A stretch of DNA of 64,000 nt, from NCBI RefSeq assembly GCF_030532195.1, contig NZ_JAUNLP010000001.1, positions 410,669 through 474,668 on the forward strand, in the 5' to 3' direction. The notes under the pieces were generated by a model. The model was not told the DNA's origin, searched no databases, and saw only the letters and a program-made list of their open reading frames with translations. The position numbers were made by a program, and so were the translations under genes. Within the stretch, counting starts at the first letter, position 1. Every line of letters begins with the position of its first letter. This DNA is from Corynebacterium sp. Its GTDB lineage: Bacteria > Actinomycetota > Actinomycetes > Mycobacteriales > Mycobacteriaceae. Positions 10,341-19,212 of the stretch are shown piece by piece.

Positions 10341-11068
10341 TAGGCCAGCGCAGTGTGTGCCTGGTGCGCGGCGTGCATCTCGGCTTCCTTCTTTGTCGCG
10401 CCAGTGCCGCTGCCCTTGACCACGCCGTTGACCAGCACATCGACGTAGAACGTCAAGTCGTGGTCAGGGCCGGTCGTGCGCACGGTGTACTCCGGTGCCG
10501 GAAGGTGCTTGGCCGACAGACGCTCCTGCAGCAGCGTCTTCCAGTCACGGCCGCGCGATTCCGTCGGAGCGTCATCAATCATCTTGCTGAACAGACGAAG
10601 CACGGTATCGCGAGCGACCTCAAAGCCATGCTGCAGGTAGATTGCACCCAGCAGCGCCTCGGTGGTGTCGGCGAGAATCGAATGCTTGTCTTCGCCGCCC
10701 GTGGCCTTTTCACCACGACCGAGCAAAATGTGCTGGCCAAGGCCAATGCTGCGCGCCAAATCAGCCAGGGCGTACATATTCACCACACCGGCACGCATCT
10801 TGGAAATGTCCTGCTCAGCGCGGTCCGGGAAGCGGCGATAGAGCTCTTCAGCAACGCACATGCCCAGCACGGCGTCACCCAAGAACTCCAGGCGCTCGTT
10901 ATTGGTGAGTCCGCCATTTTCATTTGCGAAACTGCGGTGCGTCAGAGCCAGCTTGAGAGCATCATCTGGCAGCTCAACACCGAGATTTTCCATAAGCGGG
11001 GCGTGATCGACTGCACCAAATGCAGCCTCCCTAGCCGCCTCACCGGTTAGCCGACGCTTGCGGCTCAT
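10340..11068 (-). CDS. rnc: Ribonuclease III
   Basis: Double-strand-specific endoribonuclease, 242 aa. The signature NNERLEFLGDAVLG and the downstream DTTEALLGAIYL carry the acidic Mg2+ ligands. A double-stranded-RNA-binding domain occupies roughly residues 165-242 (YTVRTTGPDHDLTFYVDV, GSGTGATKKEAEMHAA). An AAAGGAG site lies 9 nt before the ATG. It follows the DUF177 gene by 19 nt and is coupled to mutM. Confidence 0.97.
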   Translation of the reverse strand: MSRKRRLTGEAAREAAFGAVDHAPLMENLGVELPDDALKLALTHRSFANENGGLTNNERLEFLGDAVLGMCVAEELYRRFPDRAEQDISKMRAGVVNMYALADLARSIGLGQHILLGRGEKATGGEDKHSILADTTEALLGAIYLQHGFEVARDTVLRLFSKMIDDAPTESRGRDWKTLLQERLSAKHLPAPEYTVRTTGPDHDLTFYVDVLVNGVVKGSGTGATKKEAEMHAAHQAHTALA

Positions 11069-11087
11069 CCGTCATATCTCCTTTGAT

Positions 11088-11651
11088 TTATTTCTTATCT
11101 TCTCCGAGCGAGCCAAACTTCTCCGCCAGGGCAGCCCAACGCGGATCAATTCGCTCCTCTTCACCCGAAATTCCATCCGGTTCCGGCACATCAGAGCCCG
11201 ACTGCTCGCAGGTGCCACCGTAGGTCTCACAGGTTGGATTAAACGGCAGCTTCAAACCGGCTTCGTCAATGAGAGCCTGAGTGATATCCACCGTATCGTC
11301 GACAATCTTGCCGACTTCTTCGTCCACCTCGTCTTCATCAGCGTCATCGCCGGTGATGAAGTCCTCCTCGTTGGAAAATACCGCTGAGATGTGGAACGAC
11401 AGTTCCGGGTGAAGCGGGGCCAAGCAACGAGCACACTCACCTGTGGCCTGTGCCGTCACGGTCGCGTCAACCATGACACCAGTGCCGATGTTCGTGATAA
11501 TGCCGTCAACAACGACCTCTGTACCAGCAGCGATACCAATCATCTCAGCGCCAACGCGCACAGGGGCATCGCCTACCTTGCGGAACTGCTCGGGCATATC
11601 GTCCTGCAAGCACGTAGAGACGTCCAGAATAAAAGGGGATGAGTCAGTCAT
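11088..11651 (-). CDS. DUF177/YceD family protein
   Basis: Member of the DUF177 (YceD) family, 187 aa. The recognisable part is TGECARCLAPLHPEL with a CxxC pair, followed by an acidic segment rich in Glu/Asp and a second Cys pair in CETYGGTCEQSG. In many bacteria this gene precedes rpmF (ribosomal protein L32) and the plant relative is needed for 23S rRNA accumulation. Here, as in mycobacteria, no rpmF follows and rnc comes next. A role in large-subunit rRNA metabolism is inference. Confidence 0.85.
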   Translation of the reverse strand: MTDSSPFILDVSTCLQDDMPEQFRKVGDAPVRVGAEMIGIAAGTEVVVDGIITNIGTGVMVDATVTAQATGECARCLAPLHPELSFHISAVFSNEEDFITGDDADEDEVDEEVGKIVDDTVDITQALIDEAGLKLPFNPTCETYGGTCEQSGSDVPEPDGISGEEERIDPRWAALAEKFGSLGEDKK

Positions 11652-11680
11652 GATAGACGCCAGTCTACCCTGAAGACGCC

Positions 11681-12448
11681 CTAACGCTCGTACCGGCGGC
11701 GTTCGTACCCCTCAGCAGCGCCGGTGGCCTGGTTCTGGTTACCTGCAACAGAGCTACCGCCCACGGCACCAGCGCCAGAGCGTAGTGCCGAGCGGTTGCG
11801 GCCAACGTTGCGCAGAGTCTCCTGCAGAGTCGTTTCAAACTCAGCGAGCTTGCTGTCAACGTAGCGGTCACACTCTTCCCGCAGACGGGACGAATCCGCG
11901 TGAGCGTCAGCGAGCAAGCGACGGGATTCCTCGTTGGCCTCGCGGACCACGGTGGATTCCGAAACCAGGCGAGCCTGCTCTTCGCGGCCTTCGGCAACCG
12001 AGCGCTCATACGATTCATTACCGGCCGTGACCAGGCGATCTGCTTCAGCAGAAGCACGGTCAACTACCGTCTCGTACTCGTGCTGAGCATTGTCGCGGAT
12101 GCGACGGGCATCGTCCTCAGCAGCGGCAACAGTGCCCGCGGCATGTGCGTTTGCATCTTCAATGGTGTGGTTGGCGCGCGCCTCCGCCTCGTCGACAATA
12201 CGGCGGGCTTCATCATCCGCAGTGGTGATGGTGTTGTTCGCGCGAGCATCCGCGTCATTGAGAATCTCATCTCGCTGATCCAGCACATCCTGTGCATCAT
12301 CAAGCTCTGTCGGGAAAGCATCCCGTAGCTCATCAAGCAGCTCTAGAACCCGCTGACGCGGCACCATGCAGTTGGCCGACAGCGGCACACCATGAGCTTC
12401 TTCCAGGATCTGGACTAGTTCATCGAGGGATTCAAAGACGCGAAACAT
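11681..12448 (-). CDS. sepIVA: SepIVA-like DivIVA-domain septation protein
   Basis: Coiled-coil protein of 255 aa. The N-terminus MFRVFESLDELVQILEEAHG and DDAQDVLDQRDEIL match mycobacterial SepIVA, a DivIVA-domain septation factor, and YVDSKLAEFETTL near the C-terminus is also shared. The middle is a regular Ala/Asp/Glu-rich heptad region with repeats such as DDEARRIVDEAEARANHTI. The position between coaD and DUF177-rnc is the same as in mycobacteria. The role at the septum is taken from that homologue. The ~40-residue Gly/Ala tail looks disordered. Confidence 0.9.
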   Translation of the reverse strand: MFRVFESLDELVQILEEAHGVPLSANCMVPRQRVLELLDELRDAFPTELDDAQDVLDQRDEILNDADARANNTITTADDEARRIVDEAEARANHTIEDANAHAAGTVAAAEDDARRIRDNAQHEYETVVDRASAEADRLVTAGNESYERSVAEGREEQARLVSESTVVREANEESRRLLADAHADSSRLREECDRYVDSKLAEFETTLQETLRNVGRNRSALRSGAGAVGGSSVAGNQNQATGAAEGYERRRYER

Positions 12449-12457
12449 GGTTTCATG

Positions 12458-12931
12458 CTACTTGAGTCGGCGCTGAAGGGCGCGCAAGACAGGCTCAGGA
12501 ACCAAACCTTCCACCGAACCGCCGTAGCGAACGACTTCCTTCATCAAGGTCGAGGAAACGTGACCGTACCGAGGATCGGCCTCCATAAACAGCGTCTCAA
12601 TGCCGGTCATACGACGGTTCATCTGCGCCATTGGCACTTCGTACTCATAGTCCGCAGCAGAGCGCAGCCCCTTAACCAGGCACGAGATGTCATGGGCTGA
12701 GGTGTAATCCACCAGCAACTTCGACCACGAGTCCACCTCGACATTATCCAGGTGGCAGGTGCACTGGCGAATCAGGTCCATGCGCTCATCGACATCGAAC
12801 ATTCCCTGCTTATTGGGGTTGTGCGTGACCAGCACAGTGACCTTTTCAAACTGCTGAGAGGCGCGTTCCACCACATCGAGGTGGCCGGATGTCATCGGAT
12901 CGTAGGAGCCGGGGCAACATGCGTGAGTCAT
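12458..12931 (-). CDS. coaD: Phosphopantetheine adenylyltransferase
   Basis: Penultimate enzyme of CoA synthesis: 4'-phosphopantetheine plus ATP gives dephospho-CoA. It has 157 aa, typical. The nucleotidyltransferase motif is CPGSYDPMTSGHLDV (the TxGH signature), and VKGLRSAADYEYE with AQMNRRM forms the pantetheine-binding part. It lies 50 nt after rsmD, the usual rsmD-coaD pairing, and 9 nt before sepIVA. Confidence 0.97.
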   Translation of the reverse strand: MTHACCPGSYDPMTSGHLDVVERASQQFEKVTVLVTHNPNKQGMFDVDERMDLIRQCTCHLDNVEVDSWSKLLVDYTSAHDISCLVKGLRSAADYEYEVPMAQMNRRMTGIETLFMEADPRYGHVSSTLMKEVVRYGGSVEGLVPEPVLRALQRRLK

Positions 12932-12981
12932 TGGGGAGCTAAACCACCTTCGATACGTCGTAAAGCGTTGTTCAAGCGACT

Positions 12982-13548
12982 TTATGCGTTGTAGATAGCA
13001 GTGTCGAAGCGAGCCAGGCCGTGGATGCGGCGCTTGAGCTTCTGCTCCAGCGGCTCATAGCCCTCCGGCCACTGCGTTTCCGCATCGTCGCGGTGACGCT
13101 CCACCGTCACCACCGCACCCGGCACCAAGAACGCGCGCAGGGCCTCAAGCATCTCCGTGACGGCCTCTCCTGCCAGCTCATACGGTGGGTCAGCGATAAC
13201 GCGATCAAAGGGCCTGCCCGGCGCGCCGGCCAGGTAACTGGAGACCTTCATCGGCGCCAGGGTGACATCGGGGTGCCCGACCGTGCGCATGTTTTTCTCA
13301 ATTGCCGCAATCGCGCCTGGATCATTTTCCACCAGCACCACGGAGTCAGCACCGCGGGAGGCGGCTTCGAGCCCCAGTGCGCCGGAACCGGCAAACAGGT
13401 CGAGCACACGTGTGCCCTCTAGGCCAAAGCGTGTGGACCAGGAGGAAAAGATTGCCTCCTTAGCGCGGTCACTGGTCGGGCGGGTGTGGTCTCCCTTCGG
13501 CGTGACCAGTCTGCGGCCGCGTGCTTCACCTGCAATAATGCGGGTCAT
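12982..13548 (-). CDS. rsmD: 16S rRNA (guanine-966 N2)-methyltransferase RsmD
   Basis: SAM-dependent methyltransferase of 188 aa acting on the small-subunit rRNA. It begins MTRIIAGEARGRRL with TRPTSDRAKEAIF, typical of RsmD. The SAM-binding motif is VLDLFAGSGALGLEA and the catalytic motif ADPPYE. Its ATG directly abuts the stop of the upstream biotinyl-domain gene (TAAATG), so translation is probably coupled. Confidence 0.96.
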   Translation of the reverse strand: MTRIIAGEARGRRLVTPKGDHTRPTSDRAKEAIFSSWSTRFGLEGTRVLDLFAGSGALGLEAASRGADSVVLVENDPGAIAAIEKNMRTVGHPDVTLAPMKVSSYLAGAPGRPFDRVIADPPYELAGEAVTEMLEALRAFLVPGAVVTVERHRDDAETQWPEGYEPLEQKLKRRIHGLARFDTAIYNA

Positions 13549-13794
13549 TTACTCCCCTTCGTGCGTCTGATTCTGCGACGGATTGATTTTTGCCAGTAGC
13601 TGGCCGCCTTCGACATCGGCGAACTGCGCTGTGGCCAGCGAGGTAACCGTACCTGGGCACGGCGCCACCACGGGGGCCTCGAGTTTGACCGCTTCAACAA
13701 CTGCAATCACTTGACCGGTTGTCACCGACTCATTTTCGGCGACCTCCCAGCGGACTACTCCTGCAAAAGGTGCACAGACATCTACCATGCCCAT
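13549..13794 (-). CDS. Small biotin/lipoyl-attachment domain protein
   Basis: A stand-alone 81-aa carrier domain. The sequence APFAGVVRWEVAENESV, then VEAVKLEAPVVAPCPGTV, is the beta-barrel of biotinyl/lipoyl domains, with the modifiable Lys in EAVKLE. Biotinyl domains usually read (E/A)MKM; here Val and Leu replace the Met residues, so whether biotin, lipoate or nothing is attached is open. It sits between recG and rsmD, where mycobacteria keep pyruvate carboxylase and related genes. Its partner enzyme is not in the window. Confidence 0.85.
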   Translation of the reverse strand: MGMVDVCAPFAGVVRWEVAENESVTTGQVIAVVEAVKLEAPVVAPCPGTVTSLATAQFADVEGGQLLAKINPSQNQTHEGE

Positions 13795-13802
13795 CAGTCT
13801 AC

Positions 13803-15953
13803 TTAGGAGCGATCTAAGTAGTTGGACTGCTCCTCGTCGATATCGGAGATTAGAGCTGTGACCAGGTCACGGTTGTCCTCCAGCAGGACTGCGGCATCAT
13901 CGCGGGTGCGCTCAATAATCTCGCCATCGGTGGTGAGATCCACCAACCCCAGGCCAGTTGCCAGACCTGACTGATCGTCGCCCAACAAGTCACCAAAACT
14001 GCGCGTAGCCAAGTCGAGCTCTGCTAGCTGAATGCCGTCATTGGTAGCAGCAATGCGCTCAAGTCGGGTGCGCTCGGGAGTCTGGTCGTGCGTGTGCGTG
14101 CACAGGAAGCACAATCCCCCGCGGTCGCCTCGACCAACGCGGCCGCGCAACTGATGAATCTGCGAGATACCGAAGCTCTCGGCCTTGCGAATCATCATCA
14201 CCGTCGCCTCGGGAACATCCACGCCAACCTCAATGACCGTCGTGGACACCAGCACGTCCAACTGCCCCGCCGCAAACGCCTGCATGACCGAGTCCTTGGT
14301 CTCCGGGGACAAGTTGCCGTGCAACTGCCCGATACGCAGGTTCGGCAACTTCTTCTGGGCGCGCTCATAGACGGCTTCCACCGATTCGTCGAGGAATTGC
14401 TCCGAATCACGCTCAATGCGCGGGCACACAATGAAGGCGCGGTTGCCCTTGGCCACCTCTTCGGCAATGCGTTCCCACGTGCGCGCCTCCCAGCGCGGCT
14501 TCTCCAACGTCGGCACGACAAAGGACTGAATCTCCTGGCGCCCATGCGGCAATTCCGTAAGCTGTGAGACCGCCAGGTCACCGAAAATAGTCATCGCCAC
14601 GGTGCGCGGAATCGGGGTCGCCGACATCACCAGCAAATGCGGTGTCAGCCCATTTCGTCCCCGACTGCGCAGCTGATCGCGCTGACGCACACCGAAGCGA
14701 TGCTGCTCATCGACCACCACAAGACCGAGGTCAAAGAACTCCACGCCATCACTGAGCAACGCATGCGTGCCGACGACAATATCTGCCTGGCCGTTTATTG
14801 CTTCCAGTAGCGTCTGCCTGCGCTCCTTGGTACCCATGGAGCCTGTCAGCAGTCGCACATTGACGTCCACCCCCGCTTTTTCCAACATGGCAGATAGCGA
14901 CCGGTAGTGCTGCTGAGACAGCACTTCAGTGGGAGCCAACATGGCACACTGACGGCCGGCATCGACGGCCTGCAGCATTCCCAGCAGAGCCACCACGGTC
15001 TTACCGGAGCCGACCTCACCGGCCAACAGACGGTTCATGGGAATATCTGCTGCCATATCCCGGGCGATGTCGGCGGCGACGGAGCTTTGGCCGTCGGTAA
15101 GCGAAAACGGCAAGCCCTGGCGGAGTTTCTCGCGCGCGCCTGCCGCGACCTCTGTGCACACCGGCGCGGTGAGACTGGCTTGGGTGAGTTTGCGTGCTCC
15201 GACGGCGAGCTGGAGTTCCAGGGCTTCGTCGTATTTCAGGCGTGCAATGGCGATGTCAGGGCCTGCGACGGAGGGAAAGTGTGCGCCCCGCAGTGCCTGA
15301 TCGAAGTCGATGAGCCCTTCCGGTGTGGTCGGCAGTGGTTCTGGCTGAAGCGGTAGCCACTCTAAGACGCGCTGCATATATAGCGCTAAGTGGATTCCTG
15401 CCACGCCCTTGCGTCCACGGTAAATGGGCAGATACGGACGTGTGAGGAGGCGCTGCATCTCCGCCACGCCTTTTGCGGACTTCGTCAATGTTGCCAACTT
15501 GCCCGTTGCCGCACCGACGGAGCCGTCAGGTTTGAGCACCATGCAGTCGACGTTTTTGAGCTGCAGTTCTCCGCGAAATTCACTGAGCGTACCGACGATT
15601 AGCAGGCGCACTCCTTGGTAGAGAACATTGCGCAGCCACTCGGCGCCGAAAATTGCAGCGGGCAGTAGCCGCACGCCATCGCTGACGATTATTTTCAGAG
15701 GCTTACGGCGATCCGGCACAGCCGGCGCGGGGGCGACGTTATAGACCTCCACCACCGTGGTGATGGTGTCGCCGATATCGGAAAACGACACGTCCAGGCT
15801 TTTGCCCTGCGCGACGTAGCGCTTCGGGAAGTTCGTCAACGCGTCCGCAACGGTCTCCATGCCGAACGCCGTTTTCAGCTTCTTCGCAATCTTCGGCCCC
15901 ACCACGATATTTAGGGGTGTTCGCGCATAATCCGAACCAAGCCAGCCGAGCAT
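13803..15953 (-). CDS. recG: ATP-dependent DNA helicase RecG
   Basis: Superfamily 2 helicase that remodels stalled forks and recombination intermediates; about 716 aa from the chosen ATG (MLGWLGSDYARTPLNIVVGP). That start lies 4 nt after the upstream stop and matches family length; in-frame starts further upstream would run far into the neighbouring gene. The wedge/OB domain is N-terminal. Walker A is GEVGSGKTVVAL, the DExH box VVVDEQHRFGVRQ, and motif VI QLRGRVGRGDRGG. The last ~60 residues are the family tail. Confidence 0.95.
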   Translation of the reverse strand: MLGWLGSDYARTPLNIVVGPKIAKKLKTAFGMETVADALTNFPKRYVAQGKSLDVSFSDIGDTITTVVEVYNVAPAPAVPDRRKPLKIIVSDGVRLLPAAIFGAEWLRNVLYQGVRLLIVGTLSEFRGELQLKNVDCMVLKPDGSVGAATGKLATLTKSAKGVAEMQRLLTRPYLPIYRGRKGVAGIHLALYMQRVLEWLPLQPEPLPTTPEGLIDFDQALRGAHFPSVAGPDIAIARLKYDEALELQLAVGARKLTQASLTAPVCTEVAAGAREKLRQGLPFSLTDGQSSVAADIARDMAADIPMNRLLAGEVGSGKTVVALLGMLQAVDAGRQCAMLAPTEVLSQQHYRSLSAMLEKAGVDVNVRLLTGSMGTKERRQTLLEAINGQADIVVGTHALLSDGVEFFDLGLVVVDEQHRFGVRQRDQLRSRGRNGLTPHLLVMSATPIPRTVAMTIFGDLAVSQLTELPHGRQEIQSFVVPTLEKPRWEARTWERIAEEVAKGNRAFIVCPRIERDSEQFLDESVEAVYERAQKKLPNLRIGQLHGNLSPETKDSVMQAFAAGQLDVLVSTTVIEVGVDVPEATVMMIRKAESFGISQIHQLRGRVGRGDRGGLCFLCTHTHDQTPERTRLERIAATNDGIQLAELDLATRSFGDLLGDDQSGLATGLGLVDLTTDGEIIERTRDDAAVLLEDNRDLVTALISDIDEEQSNYLDRS

Positions 15954-15957
15954 CGCG

Positions 15958-17460
15958 CTACTCGACTCCAATCTGCGCACGCTCGGCAATTCCGCTGGCG
16001 TCATAGGCCACGACTTCGACCTTAGAGCCCAGCTGCGCACGCAGTTTTTCCACGTCCGTGGCCGTAGCGCCGTCACCGAGCAACACCGTCACCAACTCAC
16101 CACCGCTGTCGAGAAGCTGCGCGGTCGTCTCCATCATCGCCTCTGCCAACGGCTTATCGACGGTCCCCGCGACCGCAGCCGACCTCGTGCCATTGGCGGC
16201 CTCCCCCATGGCATATGCCGCAACGGCTAATGGCAAGTCGACGGAGTGCACAGCCAGGGCTGCAAGACCGGCTGGGATGGAATCAGTGCTCACCACTGCC
16301 AGTGCTGGTGTGGCGGCACCGGCGCTGAGCTCAATGTCGGCTAACTCCTGCTCACTGACCAGGCCATTGGGCAGCAAAATAGCTTCATCGGCTCCGCGAA
16401 TGGAGGTCAGCACCTTTGTGACCACATCATCGGCGAACTCTTGGTCGGCATTGTCGGCATGATTACGCGGTGTCGGGCTGATTGCAACTGCACCGGCCGA
16501 GGTGATCAGATCGGTGAGTGCGCCCGCCGGAACCACGACGATAATGACACGCTGTTGCTCGGGGGCAGCCACGGGTTCATCGAGAACCTCAATGCGAATC
16601 CCCTCAGGGCGGCCAAAATCGAGCGCCGCCTCAATGACGGCACCGGGCTCAGTGGTGTGGATATGCACCATGTGCTGAGCGTCCTCATCACTGTTGGAAT
16701 CGCCAGCGATAATGAGCGAATTGCCCAGTGGCTCCAACCGACCGCGCAGTTCAGCCACTGCCTCGCTGCCGGCCATGCGCAGCAGGTACATCACTTCCAT
16801 TTCGATGGTGTTCATCGATGGTGCATCGACATGGAGATCGACTGGGGCGGCTACGCGGCCGCTGATTTCGTCGGAAAGAGCGTCGAGCAAGATAACCAGG
16901 CCAGCGCCACCGGCGTCGACCACGCCAGCTTCCCGCAGCGCCGGCAGCTGAGACGGGGTCTTCGCTAACGCTTCGCGCGCGGCCTCCGCAATCGTGTCAG
17001 CGATTTCGGCAACCGACTCGCCTCCGTATTCCTCAGCCGCGATGGCCGCGTGGCGCAACACTGTCAAAATGGTGCCCTCCACGGGATTCGCAATGGCATG
17101 AGAGACATGGCGAACCGCCAACTTTAAGGTGTGCTGCACAGAACTGACCCCAATGCCATCACCCGATGCAGCCTCCGCCATAGCGCGGAATACCTGCGAG
17201 AGCACCGTTCCGGAATTGCCACGGGCACCGCGCACAGCACCTGCGGCAAGCGCTGCGGTCACGGCTCGAACATCGGTGACATCGACGGCGCTTGCTTCCT
17301 CATATGCCGAGGTTAAAGTGGCAATCATGTTTGATCCGGTATCGGAATCCGGCACCGGGAAAACATTGAGCCCATTGATTTCATCACGGCGACGTTGAAG
17401 TGCATCGATACCGCGGGCTACCCAACCGACAATGGCGGCAGAATCAATCTGCGAAGACAT
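15958..17460 (-). CDS. DAK2-domain protein (FakA/YloV-like)
   Basis: Protein of 500 aa with an N-terminal DhaL/DAK2 nucleotide-binding domain: NVFPVPDSDTGSNM supplies the Asp residues that bind Mg-ATP. A C-terminal DegV-like half ends in LLGDGATATDVE. Family members in Firmicutes (FakA) phosphorylate fatty acids held by FakB; no FakB homologue is in the window, so the substrate is uncertain. The gene immediately precedes recG, a pairing conserved across Gram-positive bacteria. It begins 6 nt downstream of ung. Confidence 0.88.
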   Translation of the reverse strand: MSSQIDSAAIVGWVARGIDALQRRRDEINGLNVFPVPDSDTGSNMIATLTSAYEEASAVDVTDVRAVTAALAAGAVRGARGNSGTVLSQVFRAMAEAASGDGIGVSSVQHTLKLAVRHVSHAIANPVEGTILTVLRHAAIAAEEYGGESVAEIADTIAEAAREALAKTPSQLPALREAGVVDAGGAGLVILLDALSDEISGRVAAPVDLHVDAPSMNTIEMEVMYLLRMAGSEAVAELRGRLEPLGNSLIIAGDSNSDEDAQHMVHIHTTEPGAVIEAALDFGRPEGIRIEVLDEPVAAPEQQRVIIVVVPAGALTDLITSAGAVAISPTPRNHADNADQEFADDVVTKVLTSIRGADEAILLPNGLVSEQELADIELSAGAATPALAVVSTDSIPAGLAALAVHSVDLPLAVAAYAMGEAANGTRSAAVAGTVDKPLAEAMMETTAQLLDSGGELVTVLLGDGATATDVEKLRAQLGSKVEVVAYDASGIAERAQIGVE

Positions 17461-17466
17461 GAATCC

Positions 17467-18132
17467 TTATCCTAGCGTCCAGTCAATAGGTGCAGCACCC
17501 TGTCGGACCAAAGACTCATTGGCACGACTAAATGGTCGGGAGCCGAAGAAACCACGCGATGCCGACAACGGCGACGGATGTGGCGAACAAATGCAGTCCA
17601 CCCCTGGCAGCCACTTCTGCAAGCTCTGCGCATCGCGCCCCCAGAGGATGGCAACGAGTGGCTGATCACGTGCGACCAGCGCCTTAATCGCATGTTCGGT
17701 TACCTTCTCCCAGCCCTTGCCGCGGTGCGACGCGGCTGCGCCTGGACGCACAGTCAGCACTCGGTTGAACAGTGCAACGCCCTGCTCACACCACGGAGTC
17801 AGGTCACCGTTAGACGGTGTCGGCAAACCCAAATCGGAGCTGTATTCCTTAAAGATGTTCGCCAGCGAGCGCGGCACTGGGCGCACATCGGGCTTGACCG
17901 AAAAGCTCAGACCCATCGCATGACCTGGTGTCGGGTATGGATCCTGCCCAATGATCAGCACCTTGACCTGGTCAAACGGGTACGTAAAAGCCCGCAGAAC
18001 ATCAGTTCCAGCAGGCAGGTAGCCGTAGCCAGCCGCATTTTCTTCCCGCAGGAACTGCCCCATGCGATGGATATCGTCCTCGACAGGAGCCAGCGCTTTT
18101 CGCCAACCCTCTTCGACCGGCAACGGATCCAT
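17467..18132 (-). CDS. ung: Uracil-DNA glycosylase
   Basis: Family 1 UDG, 221 aa, removing uracil from DNA. The active-site motif is [20 protein letters not shown], with the catalytic Asp in GQDPYP, and the C-terminal HPSPLSA motif carries the catalytic His. It lies 18 nt after thiL, in the conserved thiL-ung-DAK-recG order. Confidence 0.97.
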   Translation of the reverse strand: MDPLPVEEGWRKALAPVEDDIHRMGQFLREENAAGYGYLPAGTDVLRAFTYPFDQVKVLIIGQDPYPTPGHAMGLSFSVKPDVRPVPRSLANIFKEYSSDLGLPTPSNGDLTPWCEQGVALFNRVLTVRPGAAASHRGKGWEKVTEHAIKALVARDQPLVAILWGRDAQSLQKWLPGVDCICSPHPSPLSASRGFFGSRPFSRANESLVRQGAAPIDWTLG

Positions 18133-18150
18133 GTTTTTAAACCCTTTCTG

Positions 18151-19107
18151 TTAGAACGAAACCCAACCGGAATCACACGCTGGGCGGTGCCCGTCGATAA
18201 GCACCGAATCGAACTTTTCCCTTGTCACTGAACCGATAGCGCGGAACCCCGTCGGTGGTTCGCCCGGTGTTGAGCCGATGAGTGTGTGATCCTCGCCGCC
18301 GGTAAGCACCCACTCCCACGGGTCACAGCCGAGAAACTCACCGGCGGCAATCTGCAGTTCATCAGGCGCGATTGCCGAACCATCGACCTCAACTGTCACG
18401 CCCGAGGCGTGCGCGATGGCCTTCAGGTCGACGACCAGCCCATCGGAGTTATCTGTCAGTGCCCGAGCACCCGTGGCCCGCGCCGTCGAACCTCGGCGGT
18501 ACTCAAACTCCGGTGTGCAGTGTGCCTCTACCAGCTGCGCAAACTCCGCAGGCACCTTCGACGGCCCGCCACAGGCTTCCAACAGCGCAAGCCCCGCTGC
18601 GGAATAACCAATGCGCCCCGACGCAATCAACGTGTCCCCCGGTTTTGCGCCGGAGCGCAAAAGTGGCCGCCCCAGACCACCGAGTTCCCCCATGGCGCTG
18701 ATTGAGATCACCAGCGAATCGCCACTGACTACGTCTCCGCCGACCAGCTCTGCCGGGCATTGTTTGCCCTGCTGCCACAGCCCCTCGGCGATACCGGTGA
18801 CAACGCTGACCGGCGTGGACAGCGGTGCTGAGATGGCAAAAAGCATGGCGGTCGGCCTGGCACCCATCGACTCGATATCGGCAAAATTTTGCACTGCGGC
18901 TTTGGCCCCCACCTGTTGCGGGGTGGACCAATCCAGACGGAAATGGCGCCCTTCCACCAACATGTCGGTAGAGGCCACGAAGCGAGCATTGGGAGTTGTC
19001 TGCGCCAAAACAGCGGCATCATCACCATTGCGCGCTGATGGAGCGATGGCGCGAATAGCTTCAATAACGCCGAACTCTCCAATATCGGCAATGGTCGGTT
19101 CAGTCAC
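18151..19107 (-). CDS. thiL: Thiamine-monophosphate kinase
   Basis: ThiL phosphorylates thiamine monophosphate to the pyrophosphate cofactor; 318 aa. GDDAAVLA and STDMLVEGRHFRLDW are ATP/Mg2+-binding motifs of the PurM-like fold, and LVGGDVVSGD and LTGGEDH are also conserved. It is the first gene of the long minus-strand run and is divergent from the DUF3515 gene, with about 105 nt between the starts. Confidence 0.96.
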   Translation of the reverse strand: MTEPTIADIGEFGVIEAIRAIAPSARNGDDAAVLAQTTPNARFVASTDMLVEGRHFRLDWSTPQQVGAKAAVQNFADIESMGARPTAMLFAISAPLSTPVSVVTGIAEGLWQQGKQCPAELVGGDVVSGDSLVISISAMGELGGLGRPLLRSGAKPGDTLIASGRIGYSAAGLALLEACGGPSKVPAEFAQLVEAHCTPEFEYRRGSTARATGARALTDNSDGLVVDLKAIAHASGVTVEVDGSAIAPDELQIAAGEFLGCDPWEWVLTGGEDHTLIGSTPGEPPTGFRAIGSVTREKFDSVLIDGHRPACDSGWVSF

Positions 19108-19212
19108 AGTAAAGTGTCACGATCCTTATTAATTAACGTTATGTCTTAGCGGAAATTTTTCCGTTTGCACCCAAATCTTGGCGATAGCCCACGGCCACGT
19201 AGAATCAGGCCT

